This document shows positions 44,892 to 53,555 of a stretch of 64,000 nucleotides of DNA, in pieces (position 1 is the first letter of the stretch; each line of letters begins with the position of its first letter). Below the pieces are notes generated by a model. That model did no database searches. It was not told the DNA's origin and saw nothing but the letters and a program-made list of their open reading frames with translations. A program made the position numbers and the translations under genes. Origin of the DNA: JAMXLO01 sp963791495 (GTDB lineage: Bacteria > Pseudomonadota > Alphaproteobacteria > Acetobacterales > Acetobacteraceae); assembly GCA_963791495.1 (NCBI GenBank), contig CAWBST010000017.1, positions 186,001 to 250,000 on the forward strand, given 5' to 3'.

Positions 44892-45359
44892 ATGAACATT
44901 AGTCGTCGTCACGTCACCGGACGGTTGCCTGCTCTCGGCTTGGTCGCAGTTGGCCTGCTGGGAGCCGGAGCAGCGCAGGCTCTGACGCCTGACGAGGAGG
45001 CTGTTGCGAAGCGCCTCGAAGAGTTTCGTTCCGCTCAGGTTGCTGCCGACCCAGAGGCATTCGGCGAACTCTGTGCGGCAGAACTGAGCTATAGCCACTC
45101 TGACGCCCACATCGAGGACAAGGCGACGTTTATTAAGAACGCTACCGCTGCTCGAAAATCGAAGTTCTTGGTGTTGGAGTACAAGGACCCCTCGATTCGA
45201 GTGGTCGGCGATGTCGCGATCGTACGGTTCCATTGGGTGGGCGAGAGCGAAGCGATCGCCGACGGCAAGAAAAGCTCCACCAACCTTCACATCCTGATGA
45301 ACTGGCAAAAACAGGGCGGAGATTGGAAACTGCTGTCCCGCGCGTCCACCAAGCTCTGA
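44892..45359 (+). CDS. Secreted NTF2-like (DUF4440) protein
   Basis: A 155-residue protein with a signal peptide (RRHVTGRLPALGLVAVGLLGAGAAQA, possibly Tat because of the early RR) followed by one NTF2-like domain: RLEEFRSAQVAADPEAFGELCAAELSYSHSDAHIEDKATFI, SIRVVGDVAIVRFHWVGES and LMNWQKQGGDWKLLSRASTKL. The YSHS-H pattern is common in this group. Function unknown, possibly ligand binding in the periplasm. ATG 44892 has GGAGGGAAAG upstream. Divergent from tetR across 236 bases. Confidence 0.85.
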   Translation: MNISRRHVTGRLPALGLVAVGLLGAGAAQALTPDEEAVAKRLEEFRSAQVAADPEAFGELCAAELSYSHSDAHIEDKATFIKNATAARKSKFLVLEYKDPSIRVVGDVAIVRFHWVGESEAIADGKKSSTNLHILMNWQKQGGDWKLLSRASTKL

Positions 45360-45408
45360 CGGTCGCAACGTGGATGGCCAGGCTAGGCCCGGCCATCCCG
45401 TAGACTGG

Positions 45409-45843
45409 TCACGCGATCCGCCACTGCACCAGTGCGTACGGCGCCGCAGCGTCATCATGTGGTTCGAACACCGCCTCAACGGCCGCGCCGATCATGACCT
45501 CCTGCTGCGGATCGCCGAGCAGGTTGCCCAACATGCGGACATCGCCTGCATGCGGCAGTTCGACGAGCACGGCGAGGTAGGGACCGTGGTTCTTCAGCGC
45601 CGGATGCACGGGGTGCCAGCAGCGCGTCCAGGTCCAGATGCGGCCTTTGCCTTCCACCGCGACCCATCGCATGTCCCATGAACGGCAATGATGGCAGAGC
45701 CATTCCGGTCCCCACTGCCAGGTATTGCAGACACCGCAGCGTTGCACCTTCAGTACGCCTTGCCGCGTGCCTTCCCAATAAGGCAGGTCGAGCCTGTCGG
45801 CTTCGGTGACGGGTGCGGGAAGCCCTGGCGGCAAGTAGGTCAT
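45409..45843 (-). CDS. Zn-ribbon/OB-fold protein (DUF35 type)
   Basis: A 144-residue acyl-CoA-associated protein. The rubredoxin-like zinc ribbon uses CGVC and CHHC (about residues 36-53), followed by an OB-fold (GKGRIWTWTRCWHPVHPAL, YLAVLVELPHAGDVRMLGNLLG). Such proteins form tight complexes with thiolase-fold partners, for example ChsH2 with Ltp2 in steroid side-chain degradation. The ATG overlaps the upstream thiolase stop (ATGA). The pair should act as one enzyme on a CoA thioester. Confidence 0.88.
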   Translation of the reverse strand: MTYLPPGLPAPVTEADRLDLPYWEGTRQGVLKVQRCGVCNTWQWGPEWLCHHCRSWDMRWVAVEGKGRIWTWTRCWHPVHPALKNHGPYLAVLVELPHAGDVRMLGNLLGDPQQEVMIGAAVEAVFEPHDDAAAPYALVQWRIA

Positions 45844-47030
45844 CACAGCGTCTCCTGCGAGCCGACGATCATCGTGGATACAGGCGTCACCATCGGACCG
45901 GCAATCACGCCGGCAACATGCGCATCTGGCACCTGCGCGGTCGATTGCCCGCGGATCTGACGCACCGCCTCGATCTGCAGTTCCAGTCCGTGCATGTAGC
46001 ATTCGGCGAGGTTACCGCCGCTGGTGTTCAGCGGCAGCTTTCCCCGCGGCGCCAGAAGGTTCTCCAGAGCAAGGAACTCGTTCGCCTCCTCGGGCTTGAA
46101 GAAGCCGTGCTCGGCCATGCTCATCAGCACGCCTCCGGTGAAGTTCTCGTAGCTCTGCAGCACATCGACGTCGCCTGGGCCGAGCTTCGCCATCTCCCAC
46201 AGATGCGGCGCGACCGGGCCGAAGCTCGAGGAAGCGAAGTCCGGCGCGTTGAACGAGCGGGCGGCGTTGCGATGGTCGGAACCCTGCGCCACCGCCAGCA
46301 CGTAGGCCGGCTTGTGCTGAAGATCCTTCGCGCGTTCCGCCGACACCAGGATCAGCGCGGCGGCGCCATCATTCTCCTGGCAGCAATCGAACAGGCGATA
46401 GGGTTCCGCGATCCAGCGCGACGAGTCATACATCTCTTCGGTGAGCGGACGGCCGTACATCACCGCGCGCGGATTGGACTGGGCGTGATGATACGACGCC
46501 ATTGCGATGGCCCGCATAGCCTCGCGCCCGATCCCGTGTTCATGCGTGTAGCGCATGAACTTCAGCGCGTAGCGCTGCGCCGGTACGAAGATGCCGTAGG
46601 GGTTGATCAATGCATTGTCGCCGGACACGGTCCCACCGGCCGCGGCACGTCCGAAGCGCTGGAACTGGCCCTGTGCGAGCGCGCGATACACCACCACAAT
46701 GTCTGCCTGGCCGGCGATGACGGCCGCGGCCGCATTGCCCACGGCGGCCGCTCCACCGCCACCGCCGCCGCCCCACTGCATATTCGAAAGCCGCAATTCC
46801 TTCGTTCCGAGTGCTGCGGCGAGCCGCGACGGATCGTTGCGATCGTTGCTGTAGGACGCGAAGCTGTCGATGTCGCGCGGATCGATCCCGGCATCCTCAG
46901 CCGCCGCAAGGATCGCCGTCAGCGCCAGCTTGAACTCCGGTTCCGGCGACTGGCCGTGCTTATAGTATTTTGTTTCGCCGATGCCGACGATGGCCACCTT
47001 GCCGCGCAGGCTGCGCGTGTCGGATGTCAT
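45843..47030 (-). CDS. Thiolase-fold lipid-transfer-type enzyme (SCP-x/Ltp-like)
   Basis: A 395-residue thiolase-superfamily protein: KVAIVGIGETKYYKHGQSPEPEFKLALTAILAAAEDAGIDPRDID at the start, GNAAAAVIAGQADIVVVYRAL, FDCCQENDGAAALILVSAERA and LNTSGGNLAECYMHGLELQIEAVRQIRGQ. The usual nucleophilic Cys in the glycine-rich loop is not evident (MQWGGGGGGGAAAV), which points to the Ltp/aldolase branch rather than a true thiolase. Partner OB-fold protein downstream. Likely substrate is a branched or cyclic acyl-CoA; inferred. Confidence 0.85.
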   Translation of the reverse strand: MTSDTRSLRGKVAIVGIGETKYYKHGQSPEPEFKLALTAILAAAEDAGIDPRDIDSFASYSNDRNDPSRLAAALGTKELRLSNMQWGGGGGGGAAAVGNAAAAVIAGQADIVVVYRALAQGQFQRFGRAAAGGTVSGDNALINPYGIFVPAQRYALKFMRYTHEHGIGREAMRAIAMASYHHAQSNPRAVMYGRPLTEEMYDSSRWIAEPYRLFDCCQENDGAAALILVSAERAKDLQHKPAYVLAVAQGSDHRNAARSFNAPDFASSSFGPVAPHLWEMAKLGPGDVDVLQSYENFTGGVLMSMAEHGFFKPEEANEFLALENLLAPRGKLPLNTSGGNLAECYMHGLELQIEAVRQIRGQSTAQVPDAHVAGVIAGPMVTPVSTMIVGSQETL

Positions 47031-47069
47031 GCGTCACCTCCCGTTGTCAGGTGGACCGGGAGAGGGATA

Positions 47070-47101
47070 CATACTGATCGGTAGGCTGTCCACACTGACA
47101 G
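47070..47101. promoter_or_regulatory. Palindromic operator candidates between thiolase and luciferase-like genes
   Basis: CATACTGATCGGTAGG (47070-47085) is an imperfect palindrome with a GATC centre, of the type bound by TetR regulators. CTGTC, six bases, GACAG follows at 47086-47101. A longer inverted repeat, TGTCAGGTGGAC at 47045-47056 with GTCCACACTGACA at 47088-47100, brackets the region. This 83-base gap holds both divergent promoters. Confidence 0.45.
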
Positions 47102-47113
47102 TAGGAGTACGAC

Positions 47114-48223
47114 ATGGACGTCGGCATTCAAATGATCTTCTCCACCTATGGCTGGGACGGCATGAGCGACCGCGAGGCGTGGCAGGAGGAGATCCGCCTG
47201 GCGCGACTGGCCGATGAACTCGGCTTCGACGTCATCTGGTCGGTCGAACACCACTTCTTCGATTATTCGTTCTGTCCTGACAACACGCAGCTCCTGTCGT
47301 ATCTGGCGCCGCTTTGCACGCACGCGGATCTCGGCACGGCGGCGATCATCCTGCCGTGGAACGACCCACTACGCGTGGCCGAGAAGGTGTCGGTCCTCGA
47401 TCTGCTGAGCAACGGCCGCGTCAGGCTCGGGCTCGGCCGCGGTCTGGCGCGGCGTGAGTTCACCGCCTTCCGCGGCACGATGGACAACTCGCGCGAACGC
47501 TTCGACGAAGCCTCGGCGATGATTTTGGAGGCTTTGCGCACCGGCTTCATCGAGGGACATGGCAAATTCTATCCGCAGCCGCGGATCGAGATCCGGCCAC
47601 GCCTGGAACGCAGCTTCGAGGGACGCACCTACGCAGTCGCCTCCAGCGAGGACTCCATCGAGGCGGCCGCGCGGCTGAAGGCGCGCATGCTGATGTTCGC
47701 GGACCGACCGTGGCCGGCGCGTCTGCCGGGGATCGAGCGGTATCGCGCTCTGTATACACAATACAACGGCGCCGCGGCACAGCCGGTGGTCACCGCCGAT
47801 CAGTGCATCTGCGCGGCCACGTCACAGGAGGCGAACGAACTGGCGGAGCGCCACATGGCGAGTTTCGTTGACAGCAACCTCGAGCACTACGAGCTGATGA
47901 GCACCCACTTCGCCACGGCGAAAGGTTACGACGCCTATGCGAAGAAGTCGGAACTGGCACGATCGGCGGGTCGGGACGGTCTGGTGAATGCGCTGCTGCA
48001 GGTGGCGGTGCGGGGTACACCCGATCAAGTGCTGCGCGCCTACGAGGCGCGGCGGGAGCTGCTGGGGGATTTCGAGTTGAACAGCTCGTTCCGGTTCGGT
48101 GGGATTCCGTTCGCGAAGGCAGAGGCCTCGATGCGGCTGTTCGCGAAGGAGGTGCTGCCGGTGCTGAAGGGGTGGCAGCCTGGGGCGGCGGTCGAAACCG
48201 CAAGGGTCGCCGCGCACGCCTGA
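47114..48223 (+). CDS. LLM class flavin-dependent oxidoreductase
   Basis: A 369-residue luciferase-superfamily enzyme. Segments include EEIRLARLADELGFDVIWSVEHHFFDYSF, DLGTAAIILPWNDPLRVAEKVSVLDLLSNGRVRLGLGRGLARREF and YAVASSEDSIEAAARLKARMLMF. EHHF near the N-terminus is typical of flavin monooxygenases acting with a separate reductase. It diverges from the thiolase/OB-fold pair, suggesting one catabolic unit. ATG 47114 follows a GTAGGAG site. Third such enzyme in the window. Confidence 0.9.
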   Translation: MDVGIQMIFSTYGWDGMSDREAWQEEIRLARLADELGFDVIWSVEHHFFDYSFCPDNTQLLSYLAPLCTHADLGTAAIILPWNDPLRVAEKVSVLDLLSNGRVRLGLGRGLARREFTAFRGTMDNSRERFDEASAMILEALRTGFIEGHGKFYPQPRIEIRPRLERSFEGRTYAVASSEDSIEAAARLKARMLMFADRPWPARLPGIERYRALYTQYNGAAAQPVVTADQCICAATSQEANELAERHMASFVDSNLEHYELMSTHFATAKGYDAYAKKSELARSAGRDGLVNALLQVAVRGTPDQVLRAYEARRELLGDFELNSSFRFGGIPFAKAEASMRLFAKEVLPVLKGWQPGAAVETARVAAHA

Positions 48224-48280
48224 GAACGCTGCCGGTGCCAGGGCGCTGACCGAGGTACCGGCAACTTCCGCGACCCGACG

Positions 48281-49129
48281 TCAGCGCCGGGTGATGACGA
48301 CCTCGAGATACTCGCTCGGCACCACCATGCAGCCGTTCTCCGAACGATTGGATTGTGCGACCAAGTTCATGAGATCGATCTCGAGGGCCATTTGCCCCGC
48401 CGGAGGCAAGGCGGCAAACGTTTTGAGCACGGGCCCGTAATAGGTCCGAAAGATGTCCAGCCAGTGCGCGGGCGACCGGTAGCGAAACGTGAAGTGGCGG
48501 GGTGCCGTCTCAATCGATGACGCGTGCTGCCCGAACATCTCGTCGATTCGGGTACGCGTTCCCCACGATGCCGGCGATCTGATGCCGGCCGGTGGTGGCA
48601 TGTGCTTGCCGATAGTCTTGAACAGCTGCCCGATGAAGCCGTCCGGCGTCCAGTTCGCCAAGCCGATCTTACCGCCGCTCTTGCAGACCCGAGCCAACTC
48701 AGCGGCGGCGCGGTCCTGGTCAGGTGTGAACATCACGCCGAAGGTCGAGACAACGACATCGAAGCTGCCATCCGCATACGGCAAGGCCTCCGCATCGGCC
48801 TCCTGGAAACTGATTTGCAGGTGATCGGCTTCGGCGCGCTCACGTGCGCGATCAAGGAGTGCGGGCACATAGTCCGTCGCGACCACATCGCACCAACGCC
48901 TCGCGGCGGCGAGAGAGGCGTTGCCGTTGCCGGCGGCGACGTCGAGTACCTTCTGGTTCGAGCGGAGGTCGAGCGCCTCGCACAGCGTCTCGCCAACGAT
49001 CTGCAGCGTGGTGCCGACGACGGCATAGTCGCCCGACGCCCATGCTCCCTGCTGTCGGGACTTGATGGACCGAAGGTCGGGTTTTGGGGTTGCGGCATTT
49101 TGACTTGTCAGCTCAGCGACACTAGCCAT
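48281..49129 (-). CDS. Class I SAM-dependent methyltransferase
   Basis: A 282-residue methyltransferase. VLDVAAGNGNASLAAAR is the SAM-binding motif I, VVATDYVPALLDRARERA follows, ADAEALPYADGSFDVVVSTFGVMF holds motifs II-III. The fold is UbiE/small-molecule type; substrate unknown. ATG 49129 has AGGGAGA upstream. It diverges from the SARP-type regulator; the shared promoter region contains four 12-bp direct repeats (49181-49228), suggesting regulation by that protein. Confidence 0.88.
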   Translation of the reverse strand: MASVAELTSQNAATPKPDLRSIKSRQQGAWASGDYAVVGTTLQIVGETLCEALDLRSNQKVLDVAAGNGNASLAAARRWCDVVATDYVPALLDRARERAEADHLQISFQEADAEALPYADGSFDVVVSTFGVMFTPDQDRAAAELARVCKSGGKIGLANWTPDGFIGQLFKTIGKHMPPPAGIRSPASWGTRTRIDEMFGQHASSIETAPRHFTFRYRSPAHWLDIFRTYYGPVLKTFAALPPAGQMALEIDLMNLVAQSNRSENGCMVVPSEYLEVVITRR

Positions 49130-49180
49130 GTTGGTTCTCCCTTCGGATGGTTGCTTCTGCGCTGACCTGGTTAGTGGCCG

Positions 49181-49228
49181 CACGTGGGGGCGACCGTGGT
49201 ATATGGCGTGGAAATGCCCATGGAATCC
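49181..49228. promoter_or_regulatory. Four 12-bp direct repeats (GTGG core) at the regulator/methyltransferase promoter
   Basis: Units are CACGTGGGGGCG, ACCGTGGTATAT, GGCGTGGAAATG and a weaker CCCATGGAATCC, with the GTGG core repeating exactly every 12 bases. A second array with the same phase lies at 52674-52721 before the MFS gene. Over 48 aligned bases (49176-49223 against 52669-52716) the two agree at 34 positions without a gap. SARP-type regulators bind direct repeats of about one helical turn, so these are candidate operators. The last unit overlaps the regulator's start. Confidence 0.65.
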
Positions 49229-51229
49229 GCCCGGCCTGACCGGGTCCGAGGACTGCCCTCGATCGAAGTGCGCATGCTGGGCCCGCTGACGATCCGTCGA
49301 GAGGGGGTGACGCTGCCGCTGCCGGCGTCGCGCAAGGTACGAGGACTCTTGGCGTATCTGTCATTGTCCCCGCGCGCTGTAGCGCGGAGCCAGCTCTGCG
49401 AGTTGCTGTGGGACGTCCCCAACGACCCGCGCGGAGAACTGCGCTGGAGCCTCAGCAAGATCAGGGGCCTGATTGACGCAAATGGTCAGCGCAGGGTCGA
49501 GACACAGGCGGACGCCATCCGGCTCGATCTGGCCGACTGCTTCGTCGATGCAATCGAGGTCGCGCAAGCGGCGCAGACCATTGCGTCGACTGAGCCGGAA
49601 CGGCTGCAGGAGCTCGCCGCGTTGTTCGCCGGCGATTTTCTTCAGGGCCTGGAGATCGACCGCAACCCAGCCTTCAACGGCTGGATCACTGCACAGCGGC
49701 GCCGCTTCCGCGGCTATCACGCGGCACTGCTCGAGCAGCTTGTCCAAGGCCTGCCCGACGATGTGGCACTCGGATACCTGGAGAAGTGGCTGGTTCTCGC
49801 GCCATTTGACCAACGCGTGCACGAACTCCTGCTGATTGCGCTCGCTCGGCGCGGCCAGATCAGAGAGGGCGAGGAGCACCTGACGACGACGATACGTCTG
49901 TTCGAATCCGAAGGCCTGGACAGCGGCCCGATCCGCGCCACCTGGCGGTCAGCAAGGGCCCCGGCCGAACGTTCGCCACGCATCCCGGCTGCGACAGCCA
50001 ATCTGACGGCGCCGACCGCCGAAGCGACGGCCACCACAGCGCAGCGTCGCGCCTCGATTGCCGTCATGCCGTTCATCGAGCGCTCCGCAGTCACGGGGAT
50101 TCGCGGGGGGATCGCCGACGCTCTCGCTGATGACGTGATCACCAGGCTTGCCAAGCTGCGAAGCCTTTTCGTCATAGCGCAGGGAAGCGTGTTCGCCCTG
50201 CATGATCGACAGATCGGTCCGGAAGAAGCAGGCCGGATGCTGAACGTCGATTTCATCGTCAGCGGATCGGTGCGCCGTCAGGGCGAGCAGCTTATGGTGA
50301 TGGTCGAGCTGGCCGAGACGCGGACTGCCCGCATCGTATGGACGGAGACCTTCGAGCACCGGCTCGACGACGCACTCGTCGTCCTCGACGAAATCGGCAA
50401 CAGGATCGTCGCCTCGATCGCCAGTGAGATCGAGGCGAGCGAGCGCAACCGGGCAATCCTGAGACCACCGAACTCGCTGGATGCGTGGGAGGCGCACCAC
50501 CGGGGGCTGTGGCACATGTATCGGTTCAACAAGCCCGATAACAAGCAGGCCAGACATTTCTTTGAAATGGCACTGCGCCTTGATCCGACCTTCTCACGCG
50601 CGCACGCTGGTCTATCCTTCACGCACTTCCAGGACGCGTTCCAGGGCTGGGCGGAGCGCACACTGGCAACGGACCTGGCATTCGACGCCGCCGGGCAGAG
50701 CCTCATGGCGGACGATCGTGACCCTGCGGCACACTGGGCCATGGGCCGAGCGCTCTGGCTGCGCGGCCACCACGACCGGGCGATCATCGAGCTGGAACAG
50801 ACAATCGATCTCAGTCCGAACTTCGCGCTCGGTCACTACACGCTCGCCTTCGTTCAATCGCAGGCCGGCGATCCCAGAGCGGCCATCTTGTCGTCCGACC
50901 ACTCGCGCCATCTGAGCCCGTTCGATCCGCTGCTCTTCGGCATGCTTGGCGCCCGCGCGATGGCGCTCGTCCGTTTGGGCCGCTTCGAAGAAGCGGCTGA
51001 CTGGGGTATCAAGGCCGCCGCCCGCCCGAATGCGCACGCGCATATTCTGGCGATCGCCGCCTTGTCTCTGGCGCTCGCCGGCCGGCTCGACGAGGCGCGC
51101 AGCTATCTTGCCGCGATTCACAGGACACTGCCGCAGTACCGTGTGAGCGACTTTCTCACTGCCATGCGGTTTGCGCCCGACGGCGAACAGTTGTTCCGAG
51201 ACGGTGCAAAGCACATTGGCATGAGATGA
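49214..51229 (+). CDS. SARP/BTAD-type transcriptional regulator with TolB-like and TPR domains
   Basis: A 671-residue regulator. Residues ~16-95 form an OmpR-like winged helix (EVRMLGPLTIRREG, KVRGLLAYLSLSP, SQLCELLWD, RWSLSKIRGLI). A BTAD-like helical domain follows to ~245 (GDFLQGLEIDRNPAFNGWI). About 285-400 is a TolB/FlgO-like domain (SIAVMPFIERS, VDFIVSGSVRRQGEQLMVMVEL), and TPR repeats fill ~440-650 (ARHFFEMALRLDPTFSRAHAGLSF). No membrane helix or ATPase domain. ATG 49214 or 49220. It diverges from a methyltransferase and converges on an MFS gene; both probably are targets. Confidence 0.85.
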   Translation: MPMESARPDRVRGLPSIEVRMLGPLTIRREGVTLPLPASRKVRGLLAYLSLSPRAVARSQLCELLWDVPNDPRGELRWSLSKIRGLIDANGQRRVETQADAIRLDLADCFVDAIEVAQAAQTIASTEPERLQELAALFAGDFLQGLEIDRNPAFNGWITAQRRRFRGYHAALLEQLVQGLPDDVALGYLEKWLVLAPFDQRVHELLLIALARRGQIREGEEHLTTTIRLFESEGLDSGPIRATWRSARAPAERSPRIPAATANLTAPTAEATATTAQRRASIAVMPFIERSAVTGIRGGIADALADDVITRLAKLRSLFVIAQGSVFALHDRQIGPEEAGRMLNVDFIVSGSVRRQGEQLMVMVELAETRTARIVWTETFEHRLDDALVVLDEIGNRIVASIASEIEASERNRAILRPPNSLDAWEAHHRGLWHMYRFNKPDNKQARHFFEMALRLDPTFSRAHAGLSFTHFQDAFQGWAERTLATDLAFDAAGQSLMADDRDPAAHWAMGRALWLRGHHDRAIIELEQTIDLSPNFALGHYTLAFVQSQAGDPRAAILSSDHSRHLSPFDPLLFGMLGARAMALVRLGRFEEAADWGIKAAARPNAHAHILAIAALSLALAGRLDEARSYLAAIHRTLPQYRVSDFLTAMRFAPDGEQLFRDGAKHIGMR

Positions 51230-51255
51230 CCCCCACCCGAAGGCGCAGATCGCAT

Positions 51256-52581
51256 TCAAGCGGATCTGGTCGCCAACGCCGGTCCGCTACGCCCCTTCAG
51301 CAGCCACAGCGACAGGACTGCGACAAGGCACAGTACCCCGGCGGCGAAGAATCCCGGGAGGTAGCTCGCCAAGACATCCCGCGAGAGGCCGGCAGCCCAC
51401 GCCATCAGACCGGCTCCCAGTTGATGGGCGGCGAAGATCCAGCCGAACGCCAGCGGCGCCAGTTGGCCTCCGAATGCCTGAGCTGTCAGGCGAACCGACG
51501 GTGGCACGGTCGCGATGAAGTCGAGTCCGTAGAACATTGCGAACAAGGACAGCCCAACCAGCGAAAACCCGCTATATGGCAGCCATATCAGCGACAGACC
51601 GCGGAATCCAAAATACCCCGCGAGCAGCCAGCGATTGTCGAAGCGATCCGACAGCCACCCTGATCCGAGCGTGCCGAACAGATCGAACACACCGATCCCC
51701 GCGAGCAGGCTCGTGGACGTCAGCGGGTCAATGCCGAAGTCGCCGCAGAGCGTCGTGAAATGGGGCGCCAGACCGAAGCTCGATACGCCGCACACGAAGA
51801 ATGTGAATGTCAGCACCCAGAACACCAACGAACCGGAGACCATGCGGAGTGCACTAACGCTGATCGCAAACACATTTCCCCTTGGGGCCGGCGCGTCTGG
51901 CGGCACGGTGTCCTCGCCATAGGGTGCGAGCCCCATATCCGCCGGCCGATCGACCGCGAGCAGCGCGACCAGCAGCGCCAGGACCATGATCGTAAGCATC
52001 GGCGGCACCAGCGCCATGCGCCAACCATAGGTGCGCGCGATCCAGGCTGCCGGCATCAGGAAGATCAACTGCCCGGTCGCATTTCCGGCGCCCAGGATCC
52101 CGAGCACGAGGCCACGTCGAGCGGTGAACCACCGTGTGGCGATCGTCGTCGCCATGACGAGTGCTGTCATGCCGGGTGCTACTCCCAGGGCGATGCCCAG
52201 AGAGGCCCAGAGCTGCCATCTCGCCGTCATGGTGATGGCGACGAGCAGGCCAGTGATCAGCAAGGCCGCTGACCAAAGAAGCACCCTGCGTGGACCACAA
52301 AGGAGGATCAGCCCGCCCGCGAACGGCGCGACCAGGCCGAAGAGCGTCATGCGGAGGCCGAGCGGGCCGGACAGTTCGCCGATCGACCAACCGAGGTCGG
52401 CGGACATCGGCGTCAGCAGAACGCCGGGCACGGACATCGCCGCAGCCGCGCATACGCCGAAGAGGAAGACGAGGGTGAGCATCACCCATCCGTAATGAAT
52501 ACCGCGCGCAGCAAGGAAGCCTCCAGCTGCGGTCGCAAACGTACTTCTTGCCCCGGGAACCGAGGCAGCGTTGATCGCCAT
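51256..52581 (-). CDS. MFS transporter
   Basis: A 441-residue major facilitator with 12 predicted helices (first GIHYGWVMLTLVFLFGVCAAAAM). It resembles the oxalate/formate antiporter-like and monocarboxylate-type MFS group: GWSIGELSGPLGLRMTLFGLVAPFAGGLI, ATRWFTARRGLVLGILGAGNATGQLI and GSGWLSDRFDNRWLLAGYF. ATG 52581 has GGAGAG 5 bases upstream. The upstream region carries four 12-bp repeats shared with the regulator's promoter, so it probably exports or imports a compound tied to that regulon. Confidence 0.9.
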   Translation of the reverse strand: MAINAASVPGARSTFATAAGGFLAARGIHYGWVMLTLVFLFGVCAAAAMSVPGVLLTPMSADLGWSIGELSGPLGLRMTLFGLVAPFAGGLILLCGPRRVLLWSAALLITGLLVAITMTARWQLWASLGIALGVAPGMTALVMATTIATRWFTARRGLVLGILGAGNATGQLIFLMPAAWIARTYGWRMALVPPMLTIMVLALLVALLAVDRPADMGLAPYGEDTVPPDAPAPRGNVFAISVSALRMVSGSLVFWVLTFTFFVCGVSSFGLAPHFTTLCGDFGIDPLTSTSLLAGIGVFDLFGTLGSGWLSDRFDNRWLLAGYFGFRGLSLIWLPYSGFSLVGLSLFAMFYGLDFIATVPPSVRLTAQAFGGQLAPLAFGWIFAAHQLGAGLMAWAAGLSRDVLASYLPGFFAAGVLCLVAVLSLWLLKGRSGPALATRSA

Positions 52582-53144
52582 GATGCTCTCCATTTGTGCT
52601 TCGTGGCGACGCCGATGGCCATCGGCCGTGGCGACACCCACATCGTTGCCGTCGGTTTCAGACGTAACGGCTGCACGTGGAGACGAGTGTGGTACGCAGC
52701 GTGGAATTTTGCGTGGATTCAATGCAGTGGCGGATATGCCGAGAAAGCACAGGCGACGCCCGGCGCATCCGGGTCGCGCTGGGTTGCCACAGGTCAGCCG
52801 ATGACGGCTGAAACTCAGTACGTCAATGCGTGTGTTGCGGCGGCGGTTCTGGCCACTCTGCTGGCGTCACAGGGGAACGCGTACACTCCGGGCGGAGTCA
52901 CTCCTCCCGGCGTGCTGGGTGCACTAAGCGAAGGCATCATCGGCTACATGATCAGGTGGCAACTGGACACCCTGCCTTGCGGATGTGCCTTGCACGGCCA
53001 TCCGAGCAATGCGCTAGGTTGTCTCATCGCGATTCGACGTTCTTCGGGTGGGCAGGTGAAATGCAACGGCCCGCCTCTTGGGCGGGCTGTGCATCCTGGG
53101 CTCTACGCGGGAAGTCTCCAGCCCGCGGTGTTCAAAGGTCCTGT
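52582..53144. other. 563-bp intergenic region with operator array and hairpin
   Basis: Holds the repeat array at 52674-52721 and, further right, a GCCCGCC/GGCGGGC hairpin with a 5-base loop at 53070-53088. The hairpin lacks a T-run, so it is at best a weak terminator for the convergent gene at 53145. A 115-codon plus-strand frame from ATG 52801 has an initial hydrophobic stretch, but poor coding character afterwards and no good ribosome site. Confidence 0.5.
52674..52721. promoter_or_regulatory. Four 12-bp direct repeats (GTGG core) upstream of the MFS gene
   Basis: Units are CACGTGGAGACG, AGTGTGGTACGC, AGCGTGGAATTT and TGCGTGGATTCA, with GTGG at 52677, 52689, 52701 and 52713. The array lies 93-140 bases before the MFS ATG and matches the array at 49181 in unit length and core. 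It is a likely binding site of the SARP-type regulator encoded between them. Confidence 0.65.
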
Positions 53145-53555
53145 CTAGCCGTTGCAGCTCGGAGTTGGGACGAACCAAGGCACTGTGATGCCCGTGCAGG
53201 TCACGTTCTTTCCCTTGACATTGGCAACGAGATAGCCATCCTGTCGCACCGTTCCGTCAACGGTGGCGCTCCGTCCCTGACCACCAACTTCGTGCGCCTG
53301 CATGCTGAAGGTTCTGGCCTGCATGTTGACGGTTCCCGATGCATGCGCCATCGATTTCATGTCGTCCCACGAAATCATGCCGGCCAACGAATTGTTGGCT
53401 CCCACCACCACGTGCCAGTCCAGAGCCGGGCAGCCACTCTGGGCCTTCGAGTGGAACGTGTAGACCCTCCCTTCGGGTAGCCCCTGCGCTGACGCTACGC
53501 CGCAGGTCGCAGCGATTGCTAGCGCACTGGCCGTGAGAAACTTCGATGCATTCAT
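53145..53555 (-). CDS. Secreted hypothetical protein
   Basis: A 136-residue protein with a clear signal peptide (FLTASALAIAATCGVASA, cut before QGLPEG). The mature part has three cysteines (SGCPALDW, VTCTG, TPSCNG) that may form a disulfide, and a beta-rich pattern (YTFHSKAQSG, LDWHVVVGANNSLAGMISWDDMKSMAHASGTVNM, GYLVANVKGKNVTC). It is likely periplasmic. No family recognised. ATG 53555 follows GGGAGCGG. Confidence 0.72.
   Translation of the reverse strand: MNASKFLTASALAIAATCGVASAQGLPEGRVYTFHSKAQSGCPALDWHVVVGANNSLAGMISWDDMKSMAHASGTVNMQARTFSMQAHEVGGQGRSATVDGTVRQDGYLVANVKGKNVTCTGITVPWFVPTPSCNG

Noticed and set aside
53070..53088. Rho-independent terminator
   Set aside because: A good GC stem with a 5-base loop, but no T-run on either side.
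52801..53148. Small gene starting at ATG 52801 with a hydrophobic start
   Set aside because: Weak ribosome site, poor coding character after residue 60, and it contains the 53070-53088 hairpin; kept only as part of the intergenic note.
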